A stretch of DNA of 64,000 nt from an uncultured Sulfitobacter sp. (GCA_905182645.1 CAJJCJ010000006.1:248001-312000), one strand, 5' to 3'. Numbered from the stretch's first letter, positions 41,686 through 51,536 are shown. Numbers and translations: made by a program. The notes: generated by a model not told the origin, from the sequence alone.

Positions 41686-42383
41686 CCCTTCCCGACGGGC
41701 TTTTGGACCTGATGCAAAAGGTCGACACGCCCACTGTGTGCAATGCAATCGAAGTTGCCCAAGGCAAACGCGGCTTTGACGGCTACACCAAAGGTTCGAT
41801 GTTCGCGTCTGATCCAACGGCACCCGCGATTGTAGGCTTTGCACGGACCGCTCAAATCGCAGGGCGCGCGCCGCCGACCGAAGACCCCGATGTAATCCGC
41901 GCGCGCCGTTTGGATTATTTCCGCAGCATGTCCGAAGGACCGCGCCCCGCGATTGCGGTGGTCGAAGACGTCGACGAACCCCATTGTGTATCGGCGTGGT
42001 GGGGCGAGGTTCACACCACGGTTCACAAGGGACTTGGCATGGCTGGCGCGCTGACCAACGGCGTGATGCGCGACCTTGGCGATATGCCCGCCGGCTTTCC
42101 GGTTATTGCCGGCTCCATCGGGCCAAGCCATGCATTCGTACACGTGCGCAATCTGGGTGAAACCGTCAACATTCGCGGCATGCAAGTGGCCCAAGGCGAC
42201 CTAATCCACGCAGATCGGCACGGCGGTCTCGTTGTTCCACCAGAGGTGATTCCAACCCTAAAGGACGCTATCCAAAAACTGCTGGATACGGAGAACATCA
42301 TCCTTGAACCCGCTCGTCAGCCGGACTTCGACCTCGACAAGCTGATGGATGCATGGGCGGCGTTTGAAAACTCCCGCACATAA
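41673..42383 (+). CDS. RraA-family protein
   Basis: The 236-residue protein belongs to the RraA / 4-hydroxy-4-methyl-2-oxoglutarate aldolase family. VDTPTVCNAIEVAQGKRGF is at the N-terminus, GLGMAGALTNGVMRDLGDMP holds the conserved Arg and Asp, and IHADRHGGLVVPPEV the metal-site region. RraA in E. coli inhibits RNase E; many relatives are class II aldolases or decarboxylases, which is more likely here. ATG 41682 gives an ATGA overlap with the hydrolase and is a good alternative start. Confidence 0.85.
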   Translation: MANMTLPDGLLDLMQKVDTPTVCNAIEVAQGKRGFDGYTKGSMFASDPTAPAIVGFARTAQIAGRAPPTEDPDVIRARRLDYFRSMSEGPRPAIAVVEDVDEPHCVSAWWGEVHTTVHKGLGMAGALTNGVMRDLGDMPAGFPVIAGSIGPSHAFVHVRNLGETVNIRGMQVAQGDLIHADRHGGLVVPPEVIPTLKDAIQKLLDTENIILEPARQPDFDLDKLMDAWAAFENSRT

Positions 42384-42387
42384 TCCG

Positions 42388-42422
42388 CCTCACTTTGTCA
42401 TAAATACTCCCACCGGAGGCTC
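42388..42422 (-). repeat. Dispersed TATTTG element, copy 2
   Basis: On the minus strand it reads GAGCCTCCGGTGGGAGTATT, then TATGACAAAGTGAGG. It matches about 29 or 30 of 35 bases of the element at 29135-29169. It fills the gap between the convergent RraA and quinone oxidoreductase genes. Confidence 0.75.
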
Positions 42423-43392
42423 AACAGATTTTCAAAACGATCTTGCCGATATGGGCACTGCTTTCCATGCGCGTATGGGCGGCAGCTGCATCAGCAAGCG
42501 TAAATTCTTGATCCATGACGGGAGCCACGATGCCGGCGGCAAGCAGTGGCCACACTTGGTCGTGCAGCTGGTCCGCAATGCGGAGTTTTGCCAAATCTGA
42601 CTGCGGGCGCAGCGTGCTGCCCGTTATCGTCAATCTGCGGGTCATGATTTCGATCATGTTCAGCTCGGCTTTTGGGCCTTGCAGGAAAGCAATCTGCACA
42701 AGCCGGCCATCGTCGGCCAACGCTTTAATATTGCGCTGCATATAAGAGCCACCGACCATGTCGAGGATCAGATCAGCGCGGCCATTTGACCGCATCACAT
42801 CAACGTAATCCGCATCGCGGTAATTGATCGCGACCTCTGCCCCAAGCGCCAGACAGGCCGCGCATTTTTCATCTGAACCTGCGGTCGTAAACACCCGTGC
42901 CCCGAATACATTGGCCAATTGGATCGCCGTTGTCCCGATGCCGGAACTGCCACCGTGAACCAAGAATCGTTCACCGGCTTGCAAGCCACCTCGCATGAAA
43001 ACATTTGACCAAACGGTGAAAAACGTTTCTGGTAAACAGGCCGCTTGTTTCAGGCTTAACCCTTTGGGAACAGGCAAACAATGAGCCGCTGGGGTTGTCA
43101 CAAATTCGGCATATCCGCCGCCGGGCAGCAACGCGCAAACCTGATCGCCAATAGACACATTGGTCACGCCGTCGCCCAAGGAGACAACCTCGCCCGCACC
43201 TTCTAAACCGGGTAAATCGCTCGCGGTTGGAGGTGGATTATATAAGCCCGCGCGTTGCAGGGCGTCGGGGCGATTTACGCCCGCATAGGCCAGTTTGATC
43301 ACCACTTCGCCGTAGCCCGCGACTGGCATTGGACGGTCAGTAAGCTTTAGAACATCGGGGCCACCGTGGGCTGTTATTTCGACGGCTTTCAT
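42421..43392 (-). CDS. NAD(P)H-quinone oxidoreductase (zinc-free MDR family)
   Basis: This is a 323-residue medium-chain reductase of the PIG3/QOR type. The catalytic domain starts MKAVEITAHGGPDVLKLTDR with PGLEGAGEVVSLGDGV. The cofactor domain has LVHGGSSGIGTTAIQLANVF near residue 146. No zinc-binding Cys cluster is seen. It would reduce quinones or enones with NADPH. Its ATG overlaps the COQ9-family stop codon by four bases, which supports a quinone-related context. Confidence 0.9.
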   Translation of the reverse strand: MKAVEITAHGGPDVLKLTDRPMPVAGYGEVVIKLAYAGVNRPDALQRAGLYNPPPTASDLPGLEGAGEVVSLGDGVTNVSIGDQVCALLPGGGYAEFVTTPAAHCLPVPKGLSLKQAACLPETFFTVWSNVFMRGGLQAGERFLVHGGSSGIGTTAIQLANVFGARVFTTAGSDEKCAACLALGAEVAINYRDADYVDVMRSNGRADLILDMVGGSYMQRNIKALADDGRLVQIAFLQGPKAELNMIEIMTRRLTITGSTLRPQSDLAKLRIADQLHDQVWPLLAAGIVAPVMDQEFTLADAAAAHTRMESSAHIGKIVLKIC

Positions 43393-44081
43393 TGATCTGC
43401 ACCTTCACGCCAAATGCCCGGAAGATCCGTTTTGGGGGTGCGCGCTGGCGCTTTGATCTTGCTGGTCAGGCTGGTCAGGAGGCGCGTGAACGGCTTTAAG
43501 ACATTGTTCTTATTAGCTTTTGCTTTGGCCTTTTCAAATTGCATGATATTTTCGATCCGGCGGTCAATGAAGTCGTCGACCCCTGTTCCGTCATCACCGA
43601 GCCAGTACAAAACAACCGAGCCATAAACCGCTGAAAGCGTTGCTCTTTTGGTGTACCAATTTACGTCTTTTGAGGTATCGCCCAGCGCGTTCCAGATCGC
43701 ATCGGCAGTGCCCCAGATCAGCTTGGCGCCTTCGGGCGCCATATGCGGCAGCGCGAATAGTGACGATCCGCGGCGCACGATTTCTTTGTCTGCATCAGCG
43801 AGACGCAATTTTATCGCGTGAACGACACATTCACGGAACCGCATATCGGTCAGGGCCGCATCAACCAAAGCCGCAGCCATTTGTACGTCACCACGCAAAT
43901 GATATGCCACAGCCAAATCAGCAGAGCCGCGTGGGCAGATCGTTTTGGCGTGCGCAGGATCAATACCAATATCACCCACAGCGGCGCTAAATGCTGTGGG
44001 GGACCAGCCGTCAAACGGCACATGTGCGATTGCTGCATCGAGCAGGGCGTCCAACATCGGGTCTGGTTTTTGGGTGCGCAT
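43389..44081 (-). CDS. COQ9-family protein
   Basis: The 230-residue product is a TetR-like helical lipid-binding protein of the COQ9 family. Features are LLDAAIAHVPFDGWSPTAFS at the N-terminus and YTKRATLSAVYGSVVLYWLG, the hydrophobic C-terminal helix. COQ9 assists ubiquinone biosynthesis in mitochondria by presenting lipid intermediates to COQ7. I chose ATG 44081 because AAGGAG lies seven bases upstream. The gene diverges from rpsU, as in most alphaproteobacteria (the family is also called rpsU-divergently transcribed protein). Confidence 0.93.
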   Translation of the reverse strand: MRTQKPDPMLDALLDAAIAHVPFDGWSPTAFSAAVGDIGIDPAHAKTICPRGSADLAVAYHLRGDVQMAAALVDAALTDMRFRECVVHAIKLRLADADKEIVRRGSSLFALPHMAPEGAKLIWGTADAIWNALGDTSKDVNWYTKRATLSAVYGSVVLYWLGDDGTGVDDFIDRRIENIMQFEKAKAKANKNNVLKPFTRLLTSLTSKIKAPARTPKTDLPGIWREGADQ

Positions 44082-44179
44082 GGCGGTCTCCTTAATGGGG
44101 CTTGTGTCCACACTAGACAAGCTGAAGCAAAGTTGCTATCCGGCCATTTCCTGCAATTTTGCAAATTTAACTTAGAGAG

Positions 44180-44193
44180 GTGGTGAAAACCAC
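44180..44193 (+). promoter_or_regulatory. Tetraloop hairpin abutting the rpsU start codon
   Basis: GTGGT-GAAA-ACCAC is a perfect 5-bp stem with a GNRA loop. It ends at the base before the rpsU ATG and overlaps the last base of the GAGAGG ribosome-binding site (44175-44180). It may regulate or define initiation of S21. Confidence 0.55.
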
Positions 44194-44394
44194 ATGCAGG
44201 TTAGTGTTCGTGATAACAACGTCGATCAGGCGTTACGTGCCCTGAAAAAGAAGCTTCAGCGTGAGGGCGTTTTTCGTGAAATGAGATTAAAAGAACATTT
44301 CGAAAAACCGTCCATTCGTAAAGCACGCGAGAAAGCCGAGTCTATCCGCCGTCAGCGCAAGCTGGCTCGGAAAAAGCTTGAGCGTGAAGGTTAG
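44194..44394 (+). CDS. rpsU: 30S ribosomal protein S21
   Basis: S21 is a small, highly basic protein near the anti-Shine-Dalgarno end of 16S rRNA, 66 residues. [20 protein letters not shown] and [20 protein letters not shown] are the family sequence. It is divergent from the COQ9-family gene, and a strong terminator follows 37 bases after the stop. Confidence 0.97.
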   Translation: MQVSVRDNNVDQALRALKKKLQREGVFREMRLKEHFEKPSIRKAREKAESIRRQRKLARKKLEREG

Positions 44395-44431
44395 CTCTAA
44401 GCAAACCCCACGCGTCGCGACAGACATAAAG

Positions 44432-44466
44432 AGCCCCCGTTTGAGTGATCAAGCGGGGGCTTTTTG
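44432..44466 (+). terminator. Terminator after rpsU
   Basis: AGCCCCCG and CGGGGGCT arms (extended by TTT/AA pairs) are followed by TTTTT. Confidence 0.93.
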
Positions 44467-44643
44467 CTGTATTAACCATTGGTTGGACGGCCCAAAGCAG
44501 GTGTACTCTTTGTATATGTTTTGCATAAGTTTCGCATATGTCGCCGCGCGCAGCATTCCGGATTAACTATTTCAAGAAGTAGCGCGCCAAATGCGGCCCC
44601 ACCGCCACGCCCAATACGACGGCCGTCTGGTCATGGTCTGTCC

Positions 44644-47608
44644 TTAGTGGTGCTGTTCAGGCACGAGGATTTCGCGTTTGCCGACGTGGTTGGCCGATGA
44701 TACGACGCCTTCGTCTTCCATCTGTTCGACCAGTTTCGCGGCCTTGTTGTACCCAATCGCAAGCTTGCGCTGGATGTAGGATGTTGAACATTTCCGGTCC
44801 TTGATCACGATGGCCACGGCAGTGTCGTACAGCGCGTTTTCAGTTTCGGACCCGTCGCCCAAACCGAGCACTTGATCGATGCTGGAGCTTGCGCCGTCAG
44901 ACGGCCCTTCGACCACGCCGGACATATATTCTGGCGGCCCGTATCCTTTGAGGAAGTTGACGATTTCTTCGACCTCTTCATCGCTACAGAACGGTCCGTG
45001 GATACGGCTGATCTTACCGCCGCCCGCCATGTAAAGCATGTCGCCCATGCCAAGCAATTGTTCGGCGCCCATTTCCCCAAGGATCGTGCGGCTGTCAATT
45101 TTCGAGGTCACTTGGAACGAAATTCGTGTCGGGAAGTTGGCCTTAATTGTGCCGGTAATCACGTCAACCGACGGGCGTTGTGTCGCCATGATCAGGTGGA
45201 TGCCCGATGCACGCGCCATCTGCGCGAGGCGCTGAATGCAGGCTTCGATTTCTTTGCCAGCAACCATCATCAGGTCGGCCATCTCGTCAACAACAACCAC
45301 GATATACGGCAGGACTTCTGGTGAGAATTCTTCTGTCTCGAATACGGGTTCGCCGGTTTCATCGTCAAATCCGGTTTGCACAGTCCGGCTGAACATCTCT
45401 TGCTTTTTGAGCGCCTCTTTGACGCGACTGTTATAGCCGTCGATGTTCCGCACACCCATTTTGGACATCTTGCGGTACCGTTCTTCCATTTCGCCAACGA
45501 CCCATTTGAGGGCCACAACCGCCTTTTTAGGATCTGTTACGACCGGCGAAAGCAGGTGTGGGATACCGTCATAGACAGATAGTTCCAGCATCTTTGGGTC
45601 GATCATGATCATGCGGCATTCTTCTGGTGTCAGCTTATACAGCAACGACAGGATCATGGTGTTGATGGCCACGGATTTACCGGAGCCAGTTGTACCAGCG
45701 ATTAGAAGGTGCGGCATCTTTGCGAGGTTCGCGATGATCGGCCTGACCACCGATGTCTTTGCCAAGTGCGAGCGGTAATTTCATGTTGCTATCGCCAAAG
45801 TCACGCGCGGCGATCATCTCGCGTAGCACAACCATTTCGCGTTTCTCATTTGGCAGCTCGATCCCGATAACCGACCGACCAGGCACGGTGGATACACGTG
45901 CAGACAGCGCCGACATGGACCGCGCAATGTCATCCGCAAGGCCGATCACGCGGGATGCTTTTAGTCCGGGAGCAGGTTCAAGTTCGTACATGGTCACAAC
46001 GGGGCCGGGGCGCACCGATACGATTTCGCCTTTAACGCCGTAGTCATCAAGCACGCTTTCCAGCATGCGCGCGTTTTGTTCTAGCGCCTCGTCGGGCAGG
46101 TGGTGCCGTTCAATGACCGATGGGCTGGCCAACAAGGATAGCGGCGGCATTTCATAGTTCGCATATTTGTCTTCAAATTGCAGCCCTGGCTGCATTTCTT
46201 GCAATGCCTGCTTGGACGGGATCACGGACCGTTGTAGCGCGTGCTGAACGACCTTTTTCGGCTCTGGCGTTGGCACGACGACACGCGCGACAGGGGCCGG
46301 TTCTGTGACGGAATTTTCAGCCGCAGACGCAAGTGCACGGTGCAGGATTGCGGTGGGTGCCGCAAAGATGTTCTGTTCTTCGACATCGGTCAGTTCGGCG
46401 TCGTCAAAGACGGCATCTTCCGTGTTGCGTACATCAAGCAGCAATGGCTGTGGCCCTTTGCCAGCGGTCAATTTTGGTTCCACGCGCATGCCGCCAATGA
46501 TGACGGGCGCTTCAGGCGCTTTACGGTTGCGGATCGCATCGGTAATCCGTGCTTTGACACGCGCACCGTCAACGGGCGCGGCGTCGGCGACTTCGCGTTG
46601 TGCCACCAGTTCAGGTTCTGGCATCGGGTCATTGCGTTTCAGCAAACCAGACAAGAAGCCGCCTGATTGCTGCACGGGTGCGGATGCTGCTATGGGTGCG
46701 GCGGAAAAATTGGGTGCGGTCATCGGTGGCATTTTGCGCCCCGACAAGTCAGCCATAGGCGCTAGTTTTGTCGGCATCGCTGGGTTGGCGCGCACAACGG
46801 CTGCTGCGCGTGCTTTCAGTTCCGGTTGTGGAATGAGACGGCGCGCCTCGTCTTCCTCGGCTGCAGATTGTGCGAGTGCTTCGCGGGACATTCGAGAATT
46901 TTCGCGTCGGACGGCGACAGTTGCCATGCCGCCTTGGGCTGCTTTGGCAGACACGGTCGCTGTTTTGCCCAGTATGCGCAGGATCGTGGCATAAGTCATG
47001 ATGACGCCAAGCAAAAGCCAACGTCCGCCGACCCGCAATTCCGCGCGGGTAAAGCCCAGCACACATGCCATCAACCCAAGCAGCACCACAAAGGTGACGA
47101 GGCTAAACAGCTTCACCGCAAGCCCAGCGCCAAATGGCAGCATGGTCAGCACGACGGCCAGCACGGTATCGCCGAACATGCCGCCCATGCCAAAGTTTGG
47201 CGGCCAATCTGCGCTTGGTGATAGTGTCACAGCGTAAATCGCCGCCATCGCAATTGCGATGGGTGCAAAGATGAGCCGTCCAGCGGCGCGTTCTTCACCG
47301 TAGTGCGATGCAAAACGCAAGCCCCACGCGAGCAAGATCGCGGGCAGCGCCCAGATACCAACGCCCACAACCATTATCATTGGTGCAGCAGCGGATGCCC
47401 CAAAACGGCCCAGCCAATTTTGCACAGGCGCATCAGTCGCAGAAATCCAGCTGGGGTCTTCGGCGGTATAGCTGCCGAGCATGATGACCATCAGCACGCC
47501 AACCACGATCAACAAAAACCCGAACAATTCGCGGCCGCGTTTTTCGATCGCTGCCTGTGTGGTGCTGTCCAAAAGTGGATCGCGTCCGCGGGATTGGTAA
47601 GATGCCAT
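44644..47608 (-). pseudogene. ftsK: DNA translocase FtsK, split by a one-base frameshift
   Basis: FtsK couples septation to chromosome segregation. The N-terminal part has four or five membrane helices and a Pro/Ala-rich linker. The motor core begins GVKGEIVSVRPGPVVTMYEL and reaches [13 protein letters not shown]. There the frame runs off into an unrelated 19-residue tail and a stop at 45677. One base out, the motor continues as [20 protein letters not shown], with Walker [32 protein letters not shown] and a gamma domain ending [13 protein letters not shown]. Omitting one G near 45742 gives an uninterrupted 987-residue FtsK. An error in the sequence is as likely as a true mutation. Confidence 0.85.
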
Positions 47609-47619
47609 GCTTAAATTCC

Positions 47620-48798
47620 TCAGCCGTAAAGACAGTCGCGGATCAGTGTGAGCCCGCGCTGCAATTCTTGTGTTGGGGCGACCATGGCCACCCGAATAAA
47701 TGTGTCGCCAGGACTGGACCCGTCGACGTCGCGGCTAAGATAAGCGCCCGGAAGGGTCCGAACGCCTGTCTGTTGCCAAAGTTTGACCGCCGCCGTTTCG
47801 CCGTTGTCCACGGGAAGCCAAAGGAAGAATCCGGCTTGGGGGGACTGATAGCCGTCGATGTGGCCCAGCGTGTCGTCTGCGATTTTGTATTTTTGTTGGT
47901 AGAGTTTCCGGTTTTCCACAACGTGCGCGTCGTCGGCCCATGCTGCTGCTGCAACGGCCTGAAGTGGAGCTGGAAGCGGTGCGCCTGCGTATGCCCGCAA
48001 CGCAAGGATGCGCGCGATGCTTTTTGGCCCACCTGCACAAAACCCTGACCGCAAGCCCGGCATGTTGGACCGCTTGGAAAGTGAATGGAATATGATAACC
48101 CGTTCTGGGTCTGCGCCCATGTCGCGTGCGACTTGCAATGCCCCGATGGGGGGCGTGTCGCGGTAAATCTCGGCGTAGCATTCGTCGGCGAAAATTTGGA
48201 AGTCGTGCTTTTCAGCAAGCCCGATCAGCGATTCCCAATATGTCCGGTCGGCCACAGCGCCCTGCGGGTTGGCGGGCGAACAGATGTACGCGATCGCTGT
48301 CCGGTCAAGGATGTCGTTGGGCAGTCCTGCAAAGTCCGGCAGGTTTCCGGTGGCGGGCGTCGCGGGCACATAGACGGGGTCGGCGTTTACCGAAAGCGCC
48401 GCAACGGCATAGACTTGGTAGAATGGGTTCGGCGTTAGGATCACAGGCTTTTGCCCGTTCTTGGTTTCAGGGCACAGCGCCATTGCCGCGTTATACAGCC
48501 CTTCGCGTGTGCCGTTCAGCGCCAGAATTTCGCTTGCGGCCACGGTGACGTCATAGCGCCGGTTTAGATAACCGCCAATCGCAGCCAACAAATCGTCGGT
48601 GCCGTTGTTGCTGGGGTATTGCCCGAGGCTGGACAAATTCGCCGCCAAAATGTCGCCCACGAATGGGGGAAACGCATGGCGGGGCTCGCCAATCGTCATA
48701 TTGATCACGTCAGTGGCGTCTGTGGGCACATCCAAAAGGGCGCGCAAACGGGGCCACGTCGCAACCGGGAGGTTCGAGAACCGCTCGGGAAAAATCAT
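47620..48798 (-). CDS. Class I/II aminotransferase, probable succinyldiaminopimelate aminotransferase
   Basis: This is a 392-residue PLP fold-type I aminotransferase. GQYPSNNGTDDLLAAIGGYL, ICSPANPQGAVADRTYWESL and FADECYAEIYRD are typical. The PLP-binding Lys is in FHSLSKRSNMPGLRSGFCAG, and the substrate Arg is near DTFIRVAM. This sequence type is usually annotated DapC-like in Rhodobacteraceae, which would place it in lysine/diaminopimelate synthesis. That specificity is inference. It lies 11 bases upstream of ftsK on the same strand. Confidence 0.8.
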   Translation of the reverse strand: MIFPERFSNLPVATWPRLRALLDVPTDATDVINMTIGEPRHAFPPFVGDILAANLSSLGQYPSNNGTDDLLAAIGGYLNRRYDVTVAASEILALNGTREGLYNAAMALCPETKNGQKPVILTPNPFYQVYAVAALSVNADPVYVPATPATGNLPDFAGLPNDILDRTAIAYICSPANPQGAVADRTYWESLIGLAEKHDFQIFADECYAEIYRDTPPIGALQVARDMGADPERVIIFHSLSKRSNMPGLRSGFCAGGPKSIARILALRAYAGAPLPAPLQAVAAAAWADDAHVVENRKLYQQKYKIADDTLGHIDGYQSPQAGFFLWLPVDNGETAAVKLWQQTGVRTLPGAYLSRDVDGSSPGDTFIRVAMVAPTQELQRGLTLIRDCLYG

Positions 48799-48826
48799 AA
48801 CTGCCTCAACTTACGGGATCATTTCG

Positions 48827-48855
48827 CCCCGCTTTGTCCCAAACTAGCCTGAGGC
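48827..48855 (-). repeat. Dispersed TATTTG element, degenerate copy
   Basis: On the minus strand GCCTCAGGCTAGTTTGGGAC, then AAAGCGGGG, aligns to the element at 29135-29169 with five bases missing after GGC. It lies just upstream of the aminotransferase start codon. Confidence 0.4.
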
Positions 48856-48916
48856 GGGCGCTGCTGTCCAGAAAATCAAGCAAGATCAACGCTGATGCGT
48901 GATCTTATTGTGGCAT

Positions 48917-50245
48917 TTAGGCCAGCGCGGTGGCCACGCCGACCCCAAGCCGCAGAAGTTTTTCCTCTGATCCGGGGGGTCCATTGAGCATAATCCCGCA
49001 GGACGGCGTTGGTGCTGGGATGGTGAGTGATGCCAAACCCATCAGATTGCCAATCCGTGTGTTGCGCAGCGCCAGCAGGTTTTCGACGCGGTAATAATCC
49101 GGATCGGAGTTCAAACGCGCGAGGTTTGGCGGCAGGATCGGTGCTGTTGGGCAGACCACGGCGTCAAAGCCAGCGGTCGCATGGCTGTAGGTTTCGCGGA
49201 TTTCGCGCAGTTTGATCCAATGCGCCATATAATCGGCGGCAAGCACGTCGCGCCCTGCCCTGACCCGTTCAAGGATTTGCGGGAACATCTTTTCTGGTGC
49301 CGCCTCAACACGGTCTTTCCACCAGCCATAAGCATCCGCGCAAAACAGCGGTCCGGCCATTGCAAAGGCATCGTGCAGATCAGGGATTTCGATGTGGTCG
49401 ACGGTGCCGCCTGCTGCTTTGATCCGGTCAACAGCTGTTTTGAATGCGTCGCGCGGCCCGTCCCGCAGATCGTCCATCGCGATTGTGTCGAGAATTGCAA
49501 AGCGCCGACCTTGCAGCGACATGACGGTCATGTCGGCGGGTTTTGTGCCTTCAAGGGCAGCAAGCATGAGCCCCGCGTCTTCCACGGAGCGACAAAGCGG
49601 GCCGATGGTGTCAAACGTCAGGCACAGCGGGACAACGCCGTTCAGGGTGATCCGCCCACGGGTGGTTTTCAGGCCGACGAGGTCGTTCCAAGCCGACGGA
49701 ATACGCACCGATCCGCCTGTGTCAGACCCGACTGCCGCTGCCGCGAGGCCAAAAGCGACAGAGGCCGCGGCCCCAGAGCTGGACCCGCCGGGCACGGCGT
49801 CAGCGTCATTCACGCAGGGCGGCGTTTCCATCTGGGGGTTATAGCCCAGCCCGCTAAATGCGATTTCTGACAGGTGTGTTTTGCCGAGGCAAACAAGACC
49901 TGCGGCGGTGCCTGCGACCAATACATCTGCGTCAGAGTCGGGCACACGCCCGTCCATCAGCCGCGTTCCTGCTTGGGTCGTGATGCCTGCGCTGTCGATC
50001 AGGTCTTTCCAAGACACTGGCACACCATCAAGAGGCCCGCGCCGTTGGCCTGATTTTGCGCGCATGCTGGATGCTTTTGCCTCGGACCGCGCACGGTCAT
50101 GGGTGACGACGGTGTAGATGCGGTGGCTTAGGGCGTGTGCGTCGATGGCCGCCAGATAGGTTTCGGTCAGATCAATGGGGTCGATCGTTCCCGCGCCGAT
50201 ACCTCGCCCCAAATCCGCCGCCGTCATCCAAAGCCAGACTTGCAT
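48917..50245 (-). CDS. Amidase-signature family amidase
   Basis: This 442-residue hydrolase carries a complete Ser-cisSer-Lys triad: Lys in VPVSWKDLIDSAG, Ser pair in VPGGSSSGAAASVAFGLA and GSDTGGSVRIPSAWNDLVGL. It acts on an unknown amide. I chose ATG 50245 (MQVWLWMTAADLGRGIGAGT) with AAAGGGA upstream. The 57 codons beyond it overlap the divergent hydroxylase gene region. GatA is unlikely because gatB and gatC are not nearby. Confidence 0.88.
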   Translation of the reverse strand: MQVWLWMTAADLGRGIGAGTIDPIDLTETYLAAIDAHALSHRIYTVVTHDRARSEAKASSMRAKSGQRRGPLDGVPVSWKDLIDSAGITTQAGTRLMDGRVPDSDADVLVAGTAAGLVCLGKTHLSEIAFSGLGYNPQMETPPCVNDADAVPGGSSSGAAASVAFGLAAAAVGSDTGGSVRIPSAWNDLVGLKTTRGRITLNGVVPLCLTFDTIGPLCRSVEDAGLMLAALEGTKPADMTVMSLQGRRFAILDTIAMDDLRDGPRDAFKTAVDRIKAAGGTVDHIEIPDLHDAFAMAGPLFCADAYGWWKDRVEAAPEKMFPQILERVRAGRDVLAADYMAHWIKLREIRETYSHATAGFDAVVCPTAPILPPNLARLNSDPDYYRVENLLALRNTRIGNLMGLASLTIPAPTPSCGIMLNGPPGSEEKLLRLGVGVATALA

Positions 50246-50324
50246 TGTCGTCCCTTTCGTTTTGTCCACGCTAGCGACACTGCCACGCATGGACAATCCC
50301 GTGTTGCTGCCCATATTGCAAAGT

Positions 50325-51533
50325 ATGAATAGTGATCTTATCATCGTGGGCGGCGGGCTGAATGGCCTTGCATTGGCACTGGCTGCAGCAAGCGCTGGAT
50401 TTTCTGTGACCATCATTGATGCGTTGCCCAGGGCTGTTAGGTCGTTGCGCGAGTTTGACGGGCGGTCCTATGCGTTGGCGCTGACGTCTAAGCGGCTGCT
50501 GCAAGGCATCGGCGTGTGGGGCGCGGTCGCGGACCATGCACAGCCGATGTTAGAAATTAAGGTCACTGATGGCCGTGCTGGCGAAGGTGCCGCCCCTTGG
50601 ATGATGCATTTTGACCATGCCGAGATTGAAGAAGGCCCGATGGGGTTTTTAGTCGAGGATCGTCATTTGCGGGCCGCGTTTTTGGCTGCGATGGATGGGT
50701 CAAATTTGATTACGCAGATCGACAGTGCGCGCGTTGTTGCGCAAGAGATCATGCCAGACGGCGTGACGGTGACGTTGGACAGTGGTGATATCGTTTCTGG
50801 TCGTCTGCTGATCGGGTCGGATGGGCGTGGCAGTGGTACTGCAAAACGTGCAGGCATCAGTCGGATCGGCTGGGGATATGACCAGACGGCGGTGGTCTGT
50901 GCGGTTGCACATGACAAACCGCACGGCGGGATCGCGCATCAGTTTTTCATGCCAAACGGGCCGCTTGCGATTTTACCGCTAACAGGCAATCGGTCGTCGA
51001 TTGTTTGGTCGGAAACCACGGATCGCGCCGCGCAATTGATGACACTGGATGATGATCAGTTCTTAGATGCGCTGCGCCCTGCGTTTGGCAGTTTCCTTGG
51101 GCAGATATCGCTGGAGGGTGCGCGGTTTTCGTATCCGCTTGGGCTGACGCTGGCGCAGTCGTTTATCGCTGATCGTGTTGCCCTGATTGGGGACGCAGCG
51201 CATGGCGTCCACCCGATTGCGGGGCAAGGGTTAAACGCTGGTTTGCGTGATGTGGCCGCCTTGGCGCAGGTGTTGTCAGAGGCCCACGCGCGCGGCGAAG
51301 ACATCGGAGCTGCGCAACCACTGGCTCGCTATCAGACATGGCGCAGGTTTGATACGACGACGCTCGCGCTTGCTACGGACACGTTCAACAGGTTGTTTTC
51401 AAATAATAATCCACTGCTACGTGCGGCGCGGGATATTGGAATGGCGGCGATAAATGCCACCCCAACATTGCGGCGCGGGTTTATCCGCGAGGCCGCTGGG
51501 TTGACGGGTGACCTGCCAAAACTGATGCAATAA
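50325..51533 (+). CDS. UbiH/COQ6-type FAD monooxygenase
   Basis: The 402-residue flavoprotein hydroxylase is probably one of the ring hydroxylases of ubiquinone synthesis. The FAD motif SDLIIVGGGLNGLALALAAA is at the N-terminus, LLIGSDGRGSG is the central DG motif and VALIGDAAHGVHPIAGQGLN the GD motif. The start MNSDL has only a weak ribosome-binding site; ATG 50289 would add 12 residues. Which carbon it hydroxylates cannot be read from the sequence. It is convergent with the Trm112 gene. Confidence 0.88.
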   Translation: MNSDLIIVGGGLNGLALALAAASAGFSVTIIDALPRAVRSLREFDGRSYALALTSKRLLQGIGVWGAVADHAQPMLEIKVTDGRAGEGAAPWMMHFDHAEIEEGPMGFLVEDRHLRAAFLAAMDGSNLITQIDSARVVAQEIMPDGVTVTLDSGDIVSGRLLIGSDGRGSGTAKRAGISRIGWGYDQTAVVCAVAHDKPHGGIAHQFFMPNGPLAILPLTGNRSSIVWSETTDRAAQLMTLDDDQFLDALRPAFGSFLGQISLEGARFSYPLGLTLAQSFIADRVALIGDAAHGVHPIAGQGLNAGLRDVAALAQVLSEAHARGEDIGAAQPLARYQTWRRFDTTTLALATDTFNRLFSNNNPLLRAARDIGMAAINATPTLRRGFIREAAGLTGDLPKLMQ

Positions 51534-51536
51534 TCG

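Noticed and set aside
44464-44643. Tiny Trp-rich open frame on the minus strand between rpsU and ftsK (MTRRPSYWAWRWGRIW...)
   Set aside because: It is about 20 codons, without a ribosome-binding site or known homologue. The gap otherwise shows nothing beyond the rpsU terminator.
45735-45750. Programmed ribosomal frameshift in ftsK
   Set aside because: I see no slippery heptamer, stop codon or strong downstream structure at the junction. Sequencing error or mutation is more likely.
51056-51304. Antisense open frame within the UbiH-type gene
   Set aside because: It mirrors the conserved GD motif region of the hydroxylase and has no ribosome-binding site or domain.
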